Position numbers and translations under genes: made by a program
The notes under the pieces: generated by a model
Told to the model about the DNA's origin: nothing
The model's database searches: none
What the model saw: the letters and a program-made list of their open reading frames with translations, nothing else
DNA from: Deinococcus sonorensis KR-87
GTDB taxonomy: Bacteria; Deinococcota; Deinococci; Deinococcales; Deinococcaceae
Direction: 5' to 3'
DNA: 64,000 bases
NCBI RefSeq assembly: GCF_040256395.1
Contig: NZ_CP158299.1
Location: forward strand, 774,001-838,000
Shown: one piece after another, positions 10,094-21,875 of the stretch
Position numbering within the stretch: the first letter of the stretch is position 1
Layout of the letters: each line of letters starts with the position of its first letter

Positions 10094-10467
10094 AAGAAGC
10101 GATTCAGACGGCAGACGCCCCGGCCGCCATCGGCCCCTACAGCCAGGCGGTGCGCTCCGGCAGCCTGCTGATCACCAGCGGCCAGATTCCGCTGCAGCCG
10201 GACGGTACCCTGCTGGACGGCGACATCGAGGCGCAGACGCGGCAGGTGCTGGACAACCTGCGCGCGGTGCTGGCCGCTGCCGGCAGCGACCTGACCCGGG
10301 TCATCAAGACCACCGTGTTCCTGCAGGACATGCAGGAGTTTGCCCGCATGAACGCGGTCTACGGCGAGTACTTCAGCGAGCCGTATCCGGCCCGCAGCAC
10401 CGTGCAGGTGGCCCGCCTCCCGCGCGACGTGCGGGTGGAGATCGAAGCGATCGCCGACCTCGGCTGA
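10090..10467 (+). CDS. ridA: RidA family reactive imine deaminase
   Basis: RidA hydrolyses enamine/imine intermediates (such as 2-aminoacrylate) released by PLP enzymes, preventing damage. The 125-residue protein has the typical opening [15 protein letters not shown], the GQIPLQPDG segment, the central [18 protein letters not shown] and the C-terminal [17 protein letters not shown], in which Arg binds the substrate carboxylate, then VEIEAIA. The start ATG overlaps the PP2C stop by 4 nt, so the two are translationally coupled. The nearby amino-acid racemase gene is consistent with an amino-acid metabolic setting. Confidence 0.95.
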   Translation: MKEAIQTADAPAAIGPYSQAVRSGSLLITSGQIPLQPDGTLLDGDIEAQTRQVLDNLRAVLAAAGSDLTRVIKTTVFLQDMQEFARMNAVYGEYFSEPYPARSTVQVARLPRDVRVEIEAIADLG

Positions 10468-10498
10468 GTCGCCCTCCCGGCCGGGTATGCTGGCCCAC

Positions 10499-11635
<1,137 letters not shown>

Positions 11636-11638
11636 CGG

Positions 11639-12403
11639 GTGGCCGCATTCGAGATCCGGAACGTGCGAGCGGCCACCGCGATGCGCGCCCTGGAGGACGT
11701 GCAGGTGGCCGCCTGGGGCTACAGTGACCGCGAGGTGCTGCCTGCCAGCATGTTCCGCATCAGCGCGGCCACCGGAGGCGTGGTGCTGGCCGCCTACCCG
11801 GTCGGCGCCGACGTGCCGTTCGGCCTGGCCTACGGCTTTCCGGCCCTGCGGGACGGTCAGCTGTGGCATCACTCGCACCTGCTGGCGGTGGCACCCGCGT
11901 GGCGCGGCAGCGGGGCGGCGGTGGCCCTCAAGCTGGCGCAGCGGGACCAGGCGCTCCAGCAGGGCCTGACGCGCATGACCTGGACCTTCGATCCGCTGAT
12001 CGCCCGCAACGCCCGGCTGAACCTGGGCAAGCTGGGCGCGCGGGCGGTGAGCTACCACCCGGCCTGGTATGACTTTCCCGGCCCTGTCCCGGCCGACCGG
12101 CTGATGATCGAATGGGACCTGACAAGGCCGCCGGAGGAACGGCCCGACACCCGGCCGGAGGGCGTGCTGGTGCTGGAGCGCGCCGGAGACGGCCCCAGCC
12201 CGGTGCAGTGGCCCGCTCCAGGGGCCTGCCTGCTGGCCGAGGTTCCGACCCGGCCGGAACAGCTGCCCCCGGCGCTGCAGCTCGCCTGGCGGCTGGCGCT
12301 GCGGGCGGCCCTGGGCGGTCCGCTGGAGGCCGGGTACGCCGTCACCGGACTGGCCCGGCAGGACGACCGCGCGTGGTACGTGCTGGAACGTCGCCACGAT
12401 TAG
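11639..12403 (+). CDS. GNAT-family acyltransferase (COG3375-like)
   Basis: A 254-residue putative acyltransferase beginning with GTG three bases after the racemase stop. The N-terminal half has a GNAT-type core: VVLAAYPVGADVPFGLAYGFP, then HLLAVAPAWRGSGAAVALK, which matches the acetyl-CoA pyrophosphate-binding loop, and LTRMTWTFDPL. In other bacteria N-succinylamino acid racemases are paired with an N-succinyltransferase of this fold, forming a route from D- to L-amino acids; I infer the same here. A dedicated desuccinylase gene is not adjacent. The substrate is not proven. Confidence 0.8.
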   Translation: MAAFEIRNVRAATAMRALEDVQVAAWGYSDREVLPASMFRISAATGGVVLAAYPVGADVPFGLAYGFPALRDGQLWHHSHLLAVAPAWRGSGAAVALKLAQRDQALQQGLTRMTWTFDPLIARNARLNLGKLGARAVSYHPAWYDFPGPVPADRLMIEWDLTRPPEERPDTRPEGVLVLERAGDGPSPVQWPAPGACLLAEVPTRPEQLPPALQLAWRLALRAALGGPLEAGYAVTGLARQDDRAWYVLERRHD

Positions 12404-12460
12404 GCGGGCCAGGGGGCCGGGACCAGACGAGGGCTGGCCTCCCGGTGCGCCCGCTCGCCT

Positions 12461-14527
<2,067 letters not shown>

Positions 14528-14618
14528 GACCTTCTGTCAAAGCTAGAGGAAGGGCTTCAGGGCGGTGTCAGCGGGCCGGCGGGCCGCACCTGCTGGCCAT
14601 GCTAAGCCACCGGACGGG

Positions 14619-15575
14619 TCAGGGGGGCGTCATGGCCGCTCGGGCGGCCCGCTCCGCCATCCGCTGCAGCGTCTCGCGCAGGGCGTCCGGCGCCTCCACC
14701 CGCACCTCACAGCCGAGCCCCAGCAGCATCCCCGCGAACTGGTCCAGCGTCTCGCGGCTGCAGCGCAGCCGGGTCCCGCCGTCCTGGGCCTGCAGGTCGG
14801 CCCGCCCCGGCGCCAGCCGGCGCTCCGCCTCCGGCAGCGGCAGGTCCACCCACACGCTGATGCGGTGGGTGGACTGGGCATACGGCAGGCTGCGGCGCAG
14901 GTACGCCCCAGCATCAAAATCCGGGGGGCGCAAGAAGGCCTGCGCCGACACACTCACTTCCTGCAGCCGGTCCAGCCGGAACGAACGCAGTGCCGAGCGC
15001 ACCCGGCAGCGTCCCACCACATACCAGCGGCCCTCCAGATGCACCAGCCCGTACGGCTCCACCTCCCGGCGGGTCTGCTCGCCGCCGTGGGCGCGGTACC
15101 GGAACGTCACCACGCGCTGCTGGGACGCCGCCGACGCGATCAGCACCAGCGCCCGGGGGTCGGCCGGCACGGTCCACGGCACCGGCACTAGCTGCACCGC
15201 CGCCTCGGTCTGGTCCAGCCGCTCGCTGACGGCGCGCGGCAGCACCCGCTTCAGCTTGGCCTCGGCGCTGGCGGCGGCGGGCGTCACCGCGCCCAGCCCC
15301 AGGTGCTGCAGCGCACCCAGCCCCAGGGACACCGCCAGCGCCTCGTCGTCGGTCAGCATCAGCGGGGGCAGCCGGTAGCCGGGCTTCAGCCGGTAGGACC
15401 CGCCCACCCCCCGGCGCGACTCCACCGGAATGCCCAGGTCCTGCAGCCGCGCCACATACCGCTGCACCGAGCGCAGGCTGACCTCCAGGGTCCGGCTCAG
15501 CTCCGGACCGCTCACCTGCTCGCGCGCCTGCAGCACTTCCAGCACCGTGAGCACCCGCATGGAGGGGTCGTACAT
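14619..15575 (-). CDS. HTH-WYL domain transcriptional regulator
   Basis: A 318-residue regulator with an N-terminal winged helix-turn-helix (~1-60; SGPELSRTLEVSLRSVQRYV) and a WYL ligand-binding domain (~140-230; RYRAHGGEQTRREVEPYGLV then GRWYVVGRCRV), followed by the C-terminal extension common in YafY-like proteins. WYL domains bind nucleic-acid or nucleotide ligands in several regulators. It is divergent from a DinB-family gene 73 bases away, an arrangement seen repeatedly in bacteria, so it may control that gene. The ligand is unknown. Confidence 0.88.
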   Translation of the reverse strand: MYDPSMRVLTVLEVLQAREQVSGPELSRTLEVSLRSVQRYVARLQDLGIPVESRRGVGGSYRLKPGYRLPPLMLTDDEALAVSLGLGALQHLGLGAVTPAAASAEAKLKRVLPRAVSERLDQTEAAVQLVPVPWTVPADPRALVLIASAASQQRVVTFRYRAHGGEQTRREVEPYGLVHLEGRWYVVGRCRVRSALRSFRLDRLQEVSVSAQAFLRPPDFDAGAYLRRSLPYAQSTHRISVWVDLPLPEAERRLAPGRADLQAQDGGTRLRCSRETLDQFAGMLLGLGCEVRVEAPDALRETLQRMAERAARAAMTPP

Positions 15576-15648
15576 GCCTGTTATTGTGCCTCAGATTGAC
15601 GACAGGTCCTGACGGGAATGCCGCCTACCATGCAGGTGGAGGTCAACC

Positions 15649-16134
15649 ATGAACGAGACAGCCATCCAGGACCGCGCCGTGCTGACGACCGCAGACCTGC
15701 TGACCCACTGGCAGGGCCACCGCCGCCTGACCCGCCGGGTGATCGAGCGCTTCCCGGAGGAGCAGCTGTTCACCTACAGCCTGGGCGGGATGCGGCCCTT
15801 CGGGGCGCTGGCGTGGGAGCTGTACGGCGTGTCGCTCTACACGCTGCAGGGCATGGTCAGGGGCGAGTGGCCCGAACCGCAGTTCCCGCAGGCGCTCCCT
15901 CAGGACCGTGCAGCCGTGCTGGCCGCCTGGGACGACCTGACCGGTCAGCTGGACGAGCAGCTGCCGAAGGTGCCGGTGGAGCGGTATCACCAGCCGCAGG
16001 CGATGTTCTGGGCCACGCTGCCGGGCCACGCGGCGGTCACGTACGCCATCGACAACGAGATCCATCACCGGGGGCAGGGCTACGTGTACCTGCGGTCGCT
16101 GGGGCTGGAGCCGCCGCCCTTCTGGGAACGGTAA
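15649..16134 (+). CDS. DinB-family (DUF664-like) protein
   Basis: A 161-residue four-helix-bundle protein of the DinB/YfiT superfamily. Visible family features are TYSLGGMRPFGALAWELYG near residue 45 and the C-terminal EIHHRGQGYVYLRSLGLEPP, whose histidines are candidate metal ligands. In other branches of the superfamily such proteins act as metal-dependent thiol transferases, and Deinococcus genomes encode many. GGAGG lies 6 nt before the ATG. The divergent WYL regulator is the probable controller. The reaction is unknown. Confidence 0.82.
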   Translation: MNETAIQDRAVLTTADLLTHWQGHRRLTRRVIERFPEEQLFTYSLGGMRPFGALAWELYGVSLYTLQGMVRGEWPEPQFPQALPQDRAAVLAAWDDLTGQLDEQLPKVPVERYHQPQAMFWATLPGHAAVTYAIDNEIHHRGQGYVYLRSLGLEPPPFWER

Positions 16135-16143
16135 GCAGACGAA

Positions 16144-16168
16144 GGGGCACACCGCGTTGGTGTGCCCC
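16144..16168. terminator. Bidirectional terminator between dinB-like gene and fabF
   Basis: Perfect 10-bp stem GGGGCACACC/GGTGTGCCCC with a 5-nt loop, between two convergent genes. Downstream on the plus strand is CCTCTCTCGTT, so it may serve both directions. Confidence 0.7.
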
Positions 16169-16185
16169 CCTCTCTCGTTCCGCCC

Positions 16186-17418
16186 TTACTGGTAGCGCTT
16201 CAGCACCAGCACGGCGTTCTGGCCGCCGAAGGCGAAGCTGTTGCTCATGGCGTACTCCACCTGCTGCTCGCGGGCCTCGTTGGGGATGTAGTCGAGGGTC
16301 AGCTCCGGGTCCGGGTCGATGTAGTTGATGGTGGGCGGCAGGATACCGTCGCGCAGCGCCTGCGCCACCGCAATCGCCTCGATGGCGCCCGCCGCGCCCA
16401 GCAGGTGGCCGGTCATGCTCTTGGTGCTGCTGACCGCCAGCTGCCGGGCGTGATCTCCGTACACTGCCTGGATCGCCTGCGTCTCCGCGAGGTCGTTGGC
16501 CGGGGTGCTGGTGCCGTGGGCATTCACATAGCCCACCTGCTCGGGGTTGATGCCGGCGGTCTTGAGCGCCATGCGCATCGCCACCTGGGCGCCGCGGCCC
16601 TCCGGGGCGGGAGCAGTGATGTGGTGCGCGTCCGCGCTGGTGCCGTAGCCCACCACCTCCGCGTGAATCCGCGCGCCGCGCTTCAGGGCGTGCTCCAGCT
16701 CCTCCAGGATCAGCACGCCTGCGCCCTCGCCCAGCACGAAGCCGTCGCGCGAGGCGCAGAACGGCCGGCTGGCGGTGGCCGGGTCGTCGTTGCGGGTGCT
16801 GAGCGCTTTCATGTTGCCGAACGACCCGATGGCCATCGGGGTGATGGCCGCCTCGGTGCCGCCGGTCACCATGATGTCCGCCAGGCCCAGCTGGATGATG
16901 CGCATCGCGTCGCCCACCGCGCCGGAGCCGGTGGCGCAGGCGGTGACCACCGTGCTGCTGGGGCCGTTCAGGTGGTAGCGCATCGCCACGTGTCCGGAGG
17001 CCATGTTGCTGATGATCATGGGAATGAACATCGGGCTGACCCGGTTGGCGCCGCGCGTGTGCGCGATGCGGGTCTGCTCCTCCCAGGTCTCCATGCCGCC
17101 CACGCCGGTGCCGATCAGTGAGCCGCTCTGCTCGCCGGCCAGCTGCTCTTCCGTCAGGCCGCTGTCCTGCACCGCCAGTTCCGCCGCGATCATGGCCAGC
17201 TGCACGAAGCGGTCCATCCGCTTGGCTTCGCGCGGATCCAGGTACGTGCTGAGGTCCACCTTCACCTCGCCGGCCATCCGCGCCGAGTAGGCGGCGGGGT
17301 CAAAGCGCGTGATGGTCGCGATGCCGTTGCTGCCCTGGCGCTGCGCCTGGGCGTAATCCTGCTCCCCGATGCCGATGGGCGTCACGGGCCCCATTCCGGT
17401 AATCACCACACGCCGCAT
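16186..17418 (-). CDS. fabF: Beta-ketoacyl-ACP synthase II
   Basis: Elongating condensing enzyme of type II fatty-acid synthesis, joining malonyl-ACP to acyl-ACP. The 410-residue protein has the Cys-His-His triad: Cys in VVTACATGSG, His in VNAHGTSTPAND and His in KSMTGHLLGAAG. The frame is open upstream to 17520, but the ATG at 17418 is correct: GGAGG lies 7 nt before it and MRRVVITGMGPVTPIG is the family N-terminus. It is the last gene of the fabH-fabD-dinB-like-fabG-acpP-fabF operon, 114 bases after acpP, and ends at a strong terminator. Confidence 0.98.
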   Translation of the reverse strand: MRRVVITGMGPVTPIGIGEQDYAQAQRQGSNGIATITRFDPAAYSARMAGEVKVDLSTYLDPREAKRMDRFVQLAMIAAELAVQDSGLTEEQLAGEQSGSLIGTGVGGMETWEEQTRIAHTRGANRVSPMFIPMIISNMASGHVAMRYHLNGPSSTVVTACATGSGAVGDAMRIIQLGLADIMVTGGTEAAITPMAIGSFGNMKALSTRNDDPATASRPFCASRDGFVLGEGAGVLILEELEHALKRGARIHAEVVGYGTSADAHHITAPAPEGRGAQVAMRMALKTAGINPEQVGYVNAHGTSTPANDLAETQAIQAVYGDHARQLAVSSTKSMTGHLLGAAGAIEAIAVAQALRDGILPPTINYIDPDPELTLDYIPNEAREQQVEYAMSNSFAFGGQNAVLVLKRYQ

Positions 17419-17532
17419 GTGTTCCTCCTGGCTGTGTTCAACACGGGGGGCGGGCACGGCTGTTTCCGCGCCCGCCCCACCGGTCCACGCAGGCGGGTAG
17501 GGCGGCGCTGGGCCGTCCACCCGCCCGGCGCC

Positions 17533-17763
17533 TTACTGCTTGCTGCCGATGTAGTCCACCGCCGCCTGCACGGTGCGGATGCTCTCGGCGTCCTCGTCGC
17601 TGATGCTGATGCCGAACTTGTCTTCCAGACCCATGATCAGTTCCACGGTCTCGAGGCTGTCGGCGCCCAGATCCTCCACGAAGCGCGCCTCGGGCGTCAC
17701 CTTGCCGGCGTCCACGCCCAGCTTCTCGACGATCACTTCTTTGACCTGTTCAAATGTATCCAT
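17533..17763 (-). CDS. acpP: Acyl carrier protein
   Basis: A 76-residue acidic carrier for growing acyl chains. The 4'-phosphopantetheine attachment serine is in [12 protein letters not shown]. It lies between fabG and fabF in the fatty-acid operon. GGAGG precedes the ATG. A TAGACT hexamer at 17796-17801 (minus strand) could be a -10 for an internal promoter in the 90-base gap behind fabG, which would suit the high demand for this protein, but no -35 supports it. Confidence 0.98.
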   Translation of the reverse strand: MDTFEQVKEVIVEKLGVDAGKVTPEARFVEDLGADSLETVELIMGLEDKFGISISDEDAESIRTVQAAVDYIGSKQ

Positions 17764-17853
17764 GGTGGTGTCCTCCAGTGCTGACAGTCCGGGACAGTCT
17801 ACACGGATGAGAGTTGAGGGGGCCAGAGGTTAGAGCGGGTCCAACAGCGGGCC

Positions 17854-18606
17854 TCAGTGCGGGTACAGTCCGCCGTCCACGCCGATCACCTGACCGGTGA
17901 TGTAGCCGGCCGCGTCGGAGGCCAGGAAGGCCACCAGCGCCGCCACGTCCTCCGGAGCGCCCAGCCGGCCCAGCGGAATGCTGTCCAGGTAGCCCTGCCG
18001 CACCTGCGGGGACAGCTGATCGGTCATGTCGCTGCTGATGAAGCCGGGCGCCACCGCATTCACGGTGATGCCGCGCGAGCCGTACTCCTTGGCCAGCGCC
18101 TTGCTCAGCCCGATCAGGCCCGCCTTGCTGGCCACATAGTTGGCCTGCCCGGGGTTGCCCATCAGGCCCACCACCGAGGCGATGTTGATGATGCGGCCGG
18201 CGCGGGCCCGCATCATGTGCTTGATGGCCGCGCGGCAGGCGATGAAGGCGCTCGACAGGTTGGTGGCGATCACCGCGTCCCAGTCCTCGTCCTTGATACG
18301 GATGGCGAGGTTGTCGCGGGTGAGCCCGGCATTGTTGACCAGCACGTCCAGCCGGCCCAGGCGAGCGATCACGTCGTCCACCAGCCGGCCCGCGTTGGCA
18401 GGGGTGCTGAGGTCGGCACCGAACACCTCGGCGCGCACCCCCAGGGCGCTGATCTCGGCGGCCACCCGTTCGGCCTCCGTCTGGTTGCGGCCGTAGTGCA
18501 CCGCCACGTCAAAGCCGTCGTGGGCCAGCCGCAGCGCCATGGCGCGGCCCAGCCCCCGGCTGCTGCCGGTGACCAGGGCCACCCGGCGCGGGGAAGAATC
18601 GGTCAT
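17854..18606 (-). CDS. fabG: 3-oxoacyl-ACP reductase
   Basis: NADPH-dependent short-chain dehydrogenase reducing 3-oxoacyl-ACP in fatty-acid elongation, 250 residues. The Rossmann glycine motif is TGSSRGLGRAMA, NNAG follows, and the Ser-Tyr-Lys triad is in NIASVVG and NYVASKAG. The C-terminal GYITGQVIGVDGGLYPH is typical. Its ATG overlaps the stop of the DinB-like gene by 4 nt, so the two are translationally coupled. Confidence 0.97.
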   Translation of the reverse strand: MTDSSPRRVALVTGSSRGLGRAMALRLAHDGFDVAVHYGRNQTEAERVAAEISALGVRAEVFGADLSTPANAGRLVDDVIARLGRLDVLVNNAGLTRDNLAIRIKDEDWDAVIATNLSSAFIACRAAIKHMMRARAGRIINIASVVGLMGNPGQANYVASKAGLIGLSKALAKEYGSRGITVNAVAPGFISSDMTDQLSPQVRQGYLDSIPLGRLGAPEDVAALVAFLASDAAGYITGQVIGVDGGLYPH

Positions 18607-19124
18607 GCGGTCTCCAGTCGGGCACGGATGCCCTGCAGATGATGCTGGTTGTGGTAGACGGTAAAGAACAACATTTCCCGGACGCTCAGTGGGCCCAGCA
18701 CCGGATGCGGCAGGGCAAAGCGGTCCAGGTCCGGCCCGGCCCAGCCGGTGAGGCCGTGGGTCAGCTGCTCAATGGAGCTGGCGTACCGGTCCAGCAGCTC
18801 CTGCTGGGTGCCCTGCGGGTCCGGCAGGAAGCGCCCGGAGGCCTTGGCCCCGCCGCCCAGAGCCGCCCGGTATAGCGTCTGAACCTCAGTGAAGCTGCGC
18901 GGAGCGCCGGTCCAGGGCAACAGCCGGTCTTTCGGCAGCGTCAGGGCAGACGCCACCGGCTGGTTCGAGCGGACCAGATGGTCCAGATGGTGCGCCACGG
19001 ACCAGCGCTCCCCCGAGCCCCGGAAAAACTGCTCCGAAGGCAACGTGCCGGCCAGCGCCCGCAGCTCATCCCGGATGGCCGCCAGCGCCTGCCCGGTCTG
19101 CTCCTGAGTGACTGGCGCGTTCAT
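18603..19124 (-). CDS. DinB-like protein embedded in fab operon
   Basis: A 173-residue DinB-superfamily protein, probably a four-helix bundle with a metal site. Histidines that could bind metal are in WSVAHHLDHLVRSN near residue 45 and YHNQHHLQGIRARLE at the C-terminus. The start ATG at 19124 overlaps the fabD stop, and its own stop overlaps the fabG start (ATGA at both ends), so translation is coupled with both. This gene is not a standard member of fatty-acid operons. The family's HxxH layout resembles thiol-S-transferases, but no activity can be assigned. Confidence 0.82.
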   Translation of the reverse strand: MNAPVTQEQTGQALAAIRDELRALAGTLPSEQFFRGSGERWSVAHHLDHLVRSNQPVASALTLPKDRLLPWTGAPRSFTEVQTLYRAALGGGAKASGRFLPDPQGTQQELLDRYASSIEQLTHGLTGWAGPDLDRFALPHPVLGPLSVREMLFFTVYHNQHHLQGIRARLETA

Positions 19125-20029
19125 GACAGGGCGCGCTGGATCTCGTCGGGCGTGTGGATGTTGACGGTGCGGGCGTCCGGCAGGATGCGCTTCACCAGCC
19201 CGGTGAGCACCGTGCCCTGCCCGAACTCGATGAAGGTATCCACGCCCAGCGCCGCGAGCCGCTGCACCGTCTCCACCCAGCGGACGCTCCCGGTGATCTG
19301 CCGCTCCAGCAGGTCCGGCACCAGCGTCACGTCGGTCACCGGCTCGGCCGTCACGTTGGCGATCACCGGGAATTGCAGCTGACCGAGCGGCACGGCACCC
19401 AGGGCCGGCGCCAGACCACTGCGGGCCGGCTCCATCAGCGAGCAGTGAAACGGGGCCGAGACCTTCAGTGGAATCACCTTCAGGCCGCGCGCCTTCAGGG
19501 CCGCCGACGCCGCCTCCACCGCCGCCTTCTCGCCGCTGATGACCGTCTGGGTGGGCGCGTTGTAGTTGGCTGGCTGCACCACCCCGGCGGTCTGGGCGCA
19601 CACCTCGGCCACCACGGCCGGGTCGCCCATCACCGCGCTCATGGCGCCGTCGCCGGGCGGCACCGCCCCCTGCATCAGCTCGCCGCGCAGCCGGGTCAGC
19701 CGCAGCGCGTCCTCCAGCGTCAGGGCGCCGGCAGCCACCAGGGCGCTGTACTCGCCCAGGCTGTGGCCGGCCGCGTAGGCGACCGGGCCGCCTCCCGCCT
19801 GCTGCCAGGCCCGAAACACCGCCACGCTGGCCGCCACCAGGGCCGGCTGCTGATTGGCGGTCAGGGTCAGCGTCTCCACTGGGCCGTCCCGCATCAGGCT
19901 CAGCAGGCCCGGCACCACGCCCTCCGTCTGCTCCATCACCCGCTGCGCCACCGGGAAGGCCGCCGCCACCGCCTGTCCCATCCCGATGGCCTGCGACCCC
20001 TGCCCGGGAAACAGCGCCGCCACCGTCAC
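19121..20029 (-). CDS. fabD: Malonyl-CoA:ACP transacylase
   Basis: Loads malonyl groups onto ACP. The 302-residue protein begins with a GTG at 20029 that overlaps the fabH stop by 4 nt (GTGA); the frame is open far upstream but that part lies inside fabH. Motifs are FPGQGSQAIGMG at the N-terminus, the catalytic Ser in GHSLGEYSALVAAG and the His in APFHCSLMEPA. The C-terminal FIEFGQGTVLTGLVKRI is typical. Confidence 0.97.
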   Translation of the reverse strand: MTVAALFPGQGSQAIGMGQAVAAAFPVAQRVMEQTEGVVPGLLSLMRDGPVETLTLTANQQPALVAASVAVFRAWQQAGGGPVAYAAGHSLGEYSALVAAGALTLEDALRLTRLRGELMQGAVPPGDGAMSAVMGDPAVVAEVCAQTAGVVQPANYNAPTQTVISGEKAAVEAASAALKARGLKVIPLKVSAPFHCSLMEPARSGLAPALGAVPLGQLQFPVIANVTAEPVTDVTLVPDLLERQITGSVRWVETVQRLAALGVDTFIEFGQGTVLTGLVKRILPDARTVNIHTPDEIQRALS

Positions 20030-21051
20030 GACGTCACCGCCTGCGCCTCGCGCTGCTGGGCCACCTGACCGGCGCCGCCGTACCACTTCATGGCGCTGGC
20101 CGCCCAGCTCAGCCCGCCCCCGAACGCCACCAGCAGCAGCTGATCGCCGTCCTGAATGCGGCCGTCGTCCAGCGCCTCGCGCAGCGCGATCGGCACGCTG
20201 GCGGTGCTGGTATTGCCGTAGCGCTCCAGGTTCACCACCGTGCGCTCTTTGGGAATCCCGAAGCGCTCGCAGGCACTCTCGATGATGCGGATGTTGGCCT
20301 GATGCGGCACCATCCAGGCCACGTCGCTGCCGCGCACGCCGGCCTTGTCGAGCGCCTGCTGGCCGCTGTCCACGAGCACCCGCACGGCGAAGCGGAACAC
20401 CTCGCGCCCGTTCATGCCGAGCATCGGGTTGCCGCTGCCGACCGGGACGCCGGGAATGTGGTCGGCGATCGCGAACTTGTAGAGGCTGGGACCGCCCGCG
20501 CTGTCGGCGCCCAGCACGAAGCTCTGAAAGCCGTAGCCGTCCGGCACCGACTCCACGACGGCCGCGCCCCCGCCGTCCCCGAACAGGATGCAGGTGCTGC
20601 GGTCGGTCCAGTCGAGCAGCTTGCTGAGCGTCTCGGCGCCCACCACCAGCACCTTGCGGGCGGTGCCGCCCATGATCAGGCCCTGCGCCACCGAGAGCGC
20701 ATAGACAAAGCCGCTGCAGGCGGTGCTGAGGTCCAGGGCGCCCGCGCCGGCCAGCCCCACCTGACCGGCGATCAGCGCGGCGGTGGACGGAAAGTAGGCG
20801 TCGGGGCTGCTGGTGGCGCACACCACCATATCCACGCCCGAGAGCGCGTCCGGGCTGCGGCGCACCAGGTCCTGGACCGCGCGCACGCCCATGTCCGAGG
20901 CATACTCGTCCGGCTGCGCCAGGTGACGTTCGCGGATGCCGGTGCGCGACACGATCCACTCGTCGCTGGTCTCGAACATCGCTTCCAGGTCGTGGTTGGT
21001 CAGAACACGCTCGGGAACGTAGGTGCCGAGCGCCGTGATGCCGATGGGCAT
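20026..21051 (-). CDS. fabH: Beta-ketoacyl-ACP synthase III
   Basis: Initiates fatty-acid synthesis by condensing acyl-CoA with malonyl-ACP. The 341-residue protein has the Cys-His-Asn triad: Cys in STACSGFVYAL, His in PHQANIRII and Asn in YGNTSTASVP. The start is the ATG at 21051, with GGAGG 7 nt upstream and the usual N-terminus MPIGITALGTYVPERV; an upstream in-frame codon at 21099 lies within the -35 element and is rejected. First gene of the fab operon, with a leader of only about 15 nt. Confidence 0.97.
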   Translation of the reverse strand: MPIGITALGTYVPERVLTNHDLEAMFETSDEWIVSRTGIRERHLAQPDEYASDMGVRAVQDLVRRSPDALSGVDMVVCATSSPDAYFPSTAALIAGQVGLAGAGALDLSTACSGFVYALSVAQGLIMGGTARKVLVVGAETLSKLLDWTDRSTCILFGDGGGAAVVESVPDGYGFQSFVLGADSAGGPSLYKFAIADHIPGVPVGSGNPMLGMNGREVFRFAVRVLVDSGQQALDKAGVRGSDVAWMVPHQANIRIIESACERFGIPKERTVVNLERYGNTSTASVPIALREALDDGRIQDGDQLLLVAFGGGLSWAASAMKWYGGAGQVAQQREAQAVTS

Positions 21052-21070
21052 AGGTGTACCTCCAGGCCCG

Positions 21071-21104
21071 ATGCTAGCATTCTCTGACCGGATGGTCAAA
21101 GAAT
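21071..21104 (-). promoter_or_regulatory. fab operon promoter overlapped by an inverted-repeat operator
   Basis: On the minus strand TTGACC (-35, 21094-21099) and TAGCAT (-10, 21071-21076) are exactly 17 nt apart. An inverted repeat at 21079-21104, ATTCTTTGACC-ATCC-GGTCAGAGAAT, has 10 of 11 positions matching and covers the -35 and most of the spacer. That geometry is typical of a dimeric repressor site, for example of the TetR family. The regulator is not identified in the window. Confidence 0.75.
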
Positions 21105-21155
21105 GAAGCAGAGCCCCTTCATGTGGCAGCTCTTCCCTTCGCTATGCTGCCGGGC

Positions 21156-21875
21156 ATGACCCAAGAGCCCCTCAGTCGCGACGAGCTGCGGCGCTATGGC
21201 CGCGCACTGCTGGTCCCGGAATGGGCCGAAGGCGCGGCCCAGGAGCGGCTGCGGGCCGCCTCGGTGCTGGTGGTGGGCGCCGGCGGGCTTGGCAGTCCGG
21301 TGGTGCAGTACCTCAGCGGAGCGGGCGTCGGGCGGCTGGGGATTGCCGACAGCGACACGGTGAGCGTGTCGAACCTGCACCGCCAGACGCTCTACACCAC
21401 CGCCGACGTGGGCCACCCCAAGGCGCAGGTGGCGGCAGCCCGCGCCCAGCAGGTCAACCCGCACGTGCAGGTGGAGCCGCTGCCGGCCCTGGACCCGACC
21501 AACGCCGCCACGCTGGGCCGCTTTGACCTGACGCTCGACTGCACCGACAATTTCGAGGCCCGCTACCTGATCAACGACACCTGCGTCCAGCTGGGCCGGC
21601 GCTGGGTGTGGGGTGCCGCCGGCGGCAGCGAGGGCATGGTCAGCGTGTTCGGCCCCGACTGCACGCTGCGTAGCGTGTTCCCCACCCCGGACGGGGCCGA
21701 GTCGTGCGAGACCATTGGGGTGCTGGGGCCGCTGCTGGGGGTGATCGCTTCGCTAATGAGCGCCGAGGCCCTGAAGCTGCTGGGCGGGGTGGGCCAGCCG
21801 CTGGAAGGTCAGCTGCTCACCTATGACCTGATGAGCGGGCGGTTCAGGCGAATTGGACTGCGTACTGAACGGTAA
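21156..21875 (+). CDS. ThiF/MoeB/HesA family adenylyltransferase
   Basis: E1-like enzyme that adenylates the C-terminus of a ubiquitin-like sulfur carrier (ThiS or MoaD). The 239-residue protein has the nucleotide-binding GAGGLGSPVVQYLSGAGVG, SNLHRQTLY, the catalytic-region DCTDNFEARYLINDTC and GVLGPLLGVIASLMS-AEALKLL. There is no rhodanese domain, and the CxxC zinc pairs of E. coli MoeB are not obvious. TATGCT (21143-21148) lies 7 nt before the ATG at 21156, supporting that start and a leaderless message. Thiamine and molybdopterin genes are absent nearby, so the carrier protein is undetermined. Confidence 0.88.
   Translation: MTQEPLSRDELRRYGRALLVPEWAEGAAQERLRAASVLVVGAGGLGSPVVQYLSGAGVGRLGIADSDTVSVSNLHRQTLYTTADVGHPKAQVAAARAQQVNPHVQVEPLPALDPTNAATLGRFDLTLDCTDNFEARYLINDTCVQLGRRWVWGAAGGSEGMVSVFGPDCTLRSVFPTPDGAESCETIGVLGPLLGVIASLMSAEALKLLGGVGQPLEGQLLTYDLMSGRFRRIGLRTER

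Noticed and set aside
19121..20959. 612-residue fabD frame
   Set aside because: Its first half is an antisense-like shadow of fabH in another frame; the GTG at 20029 starts the true MCAT sequence.
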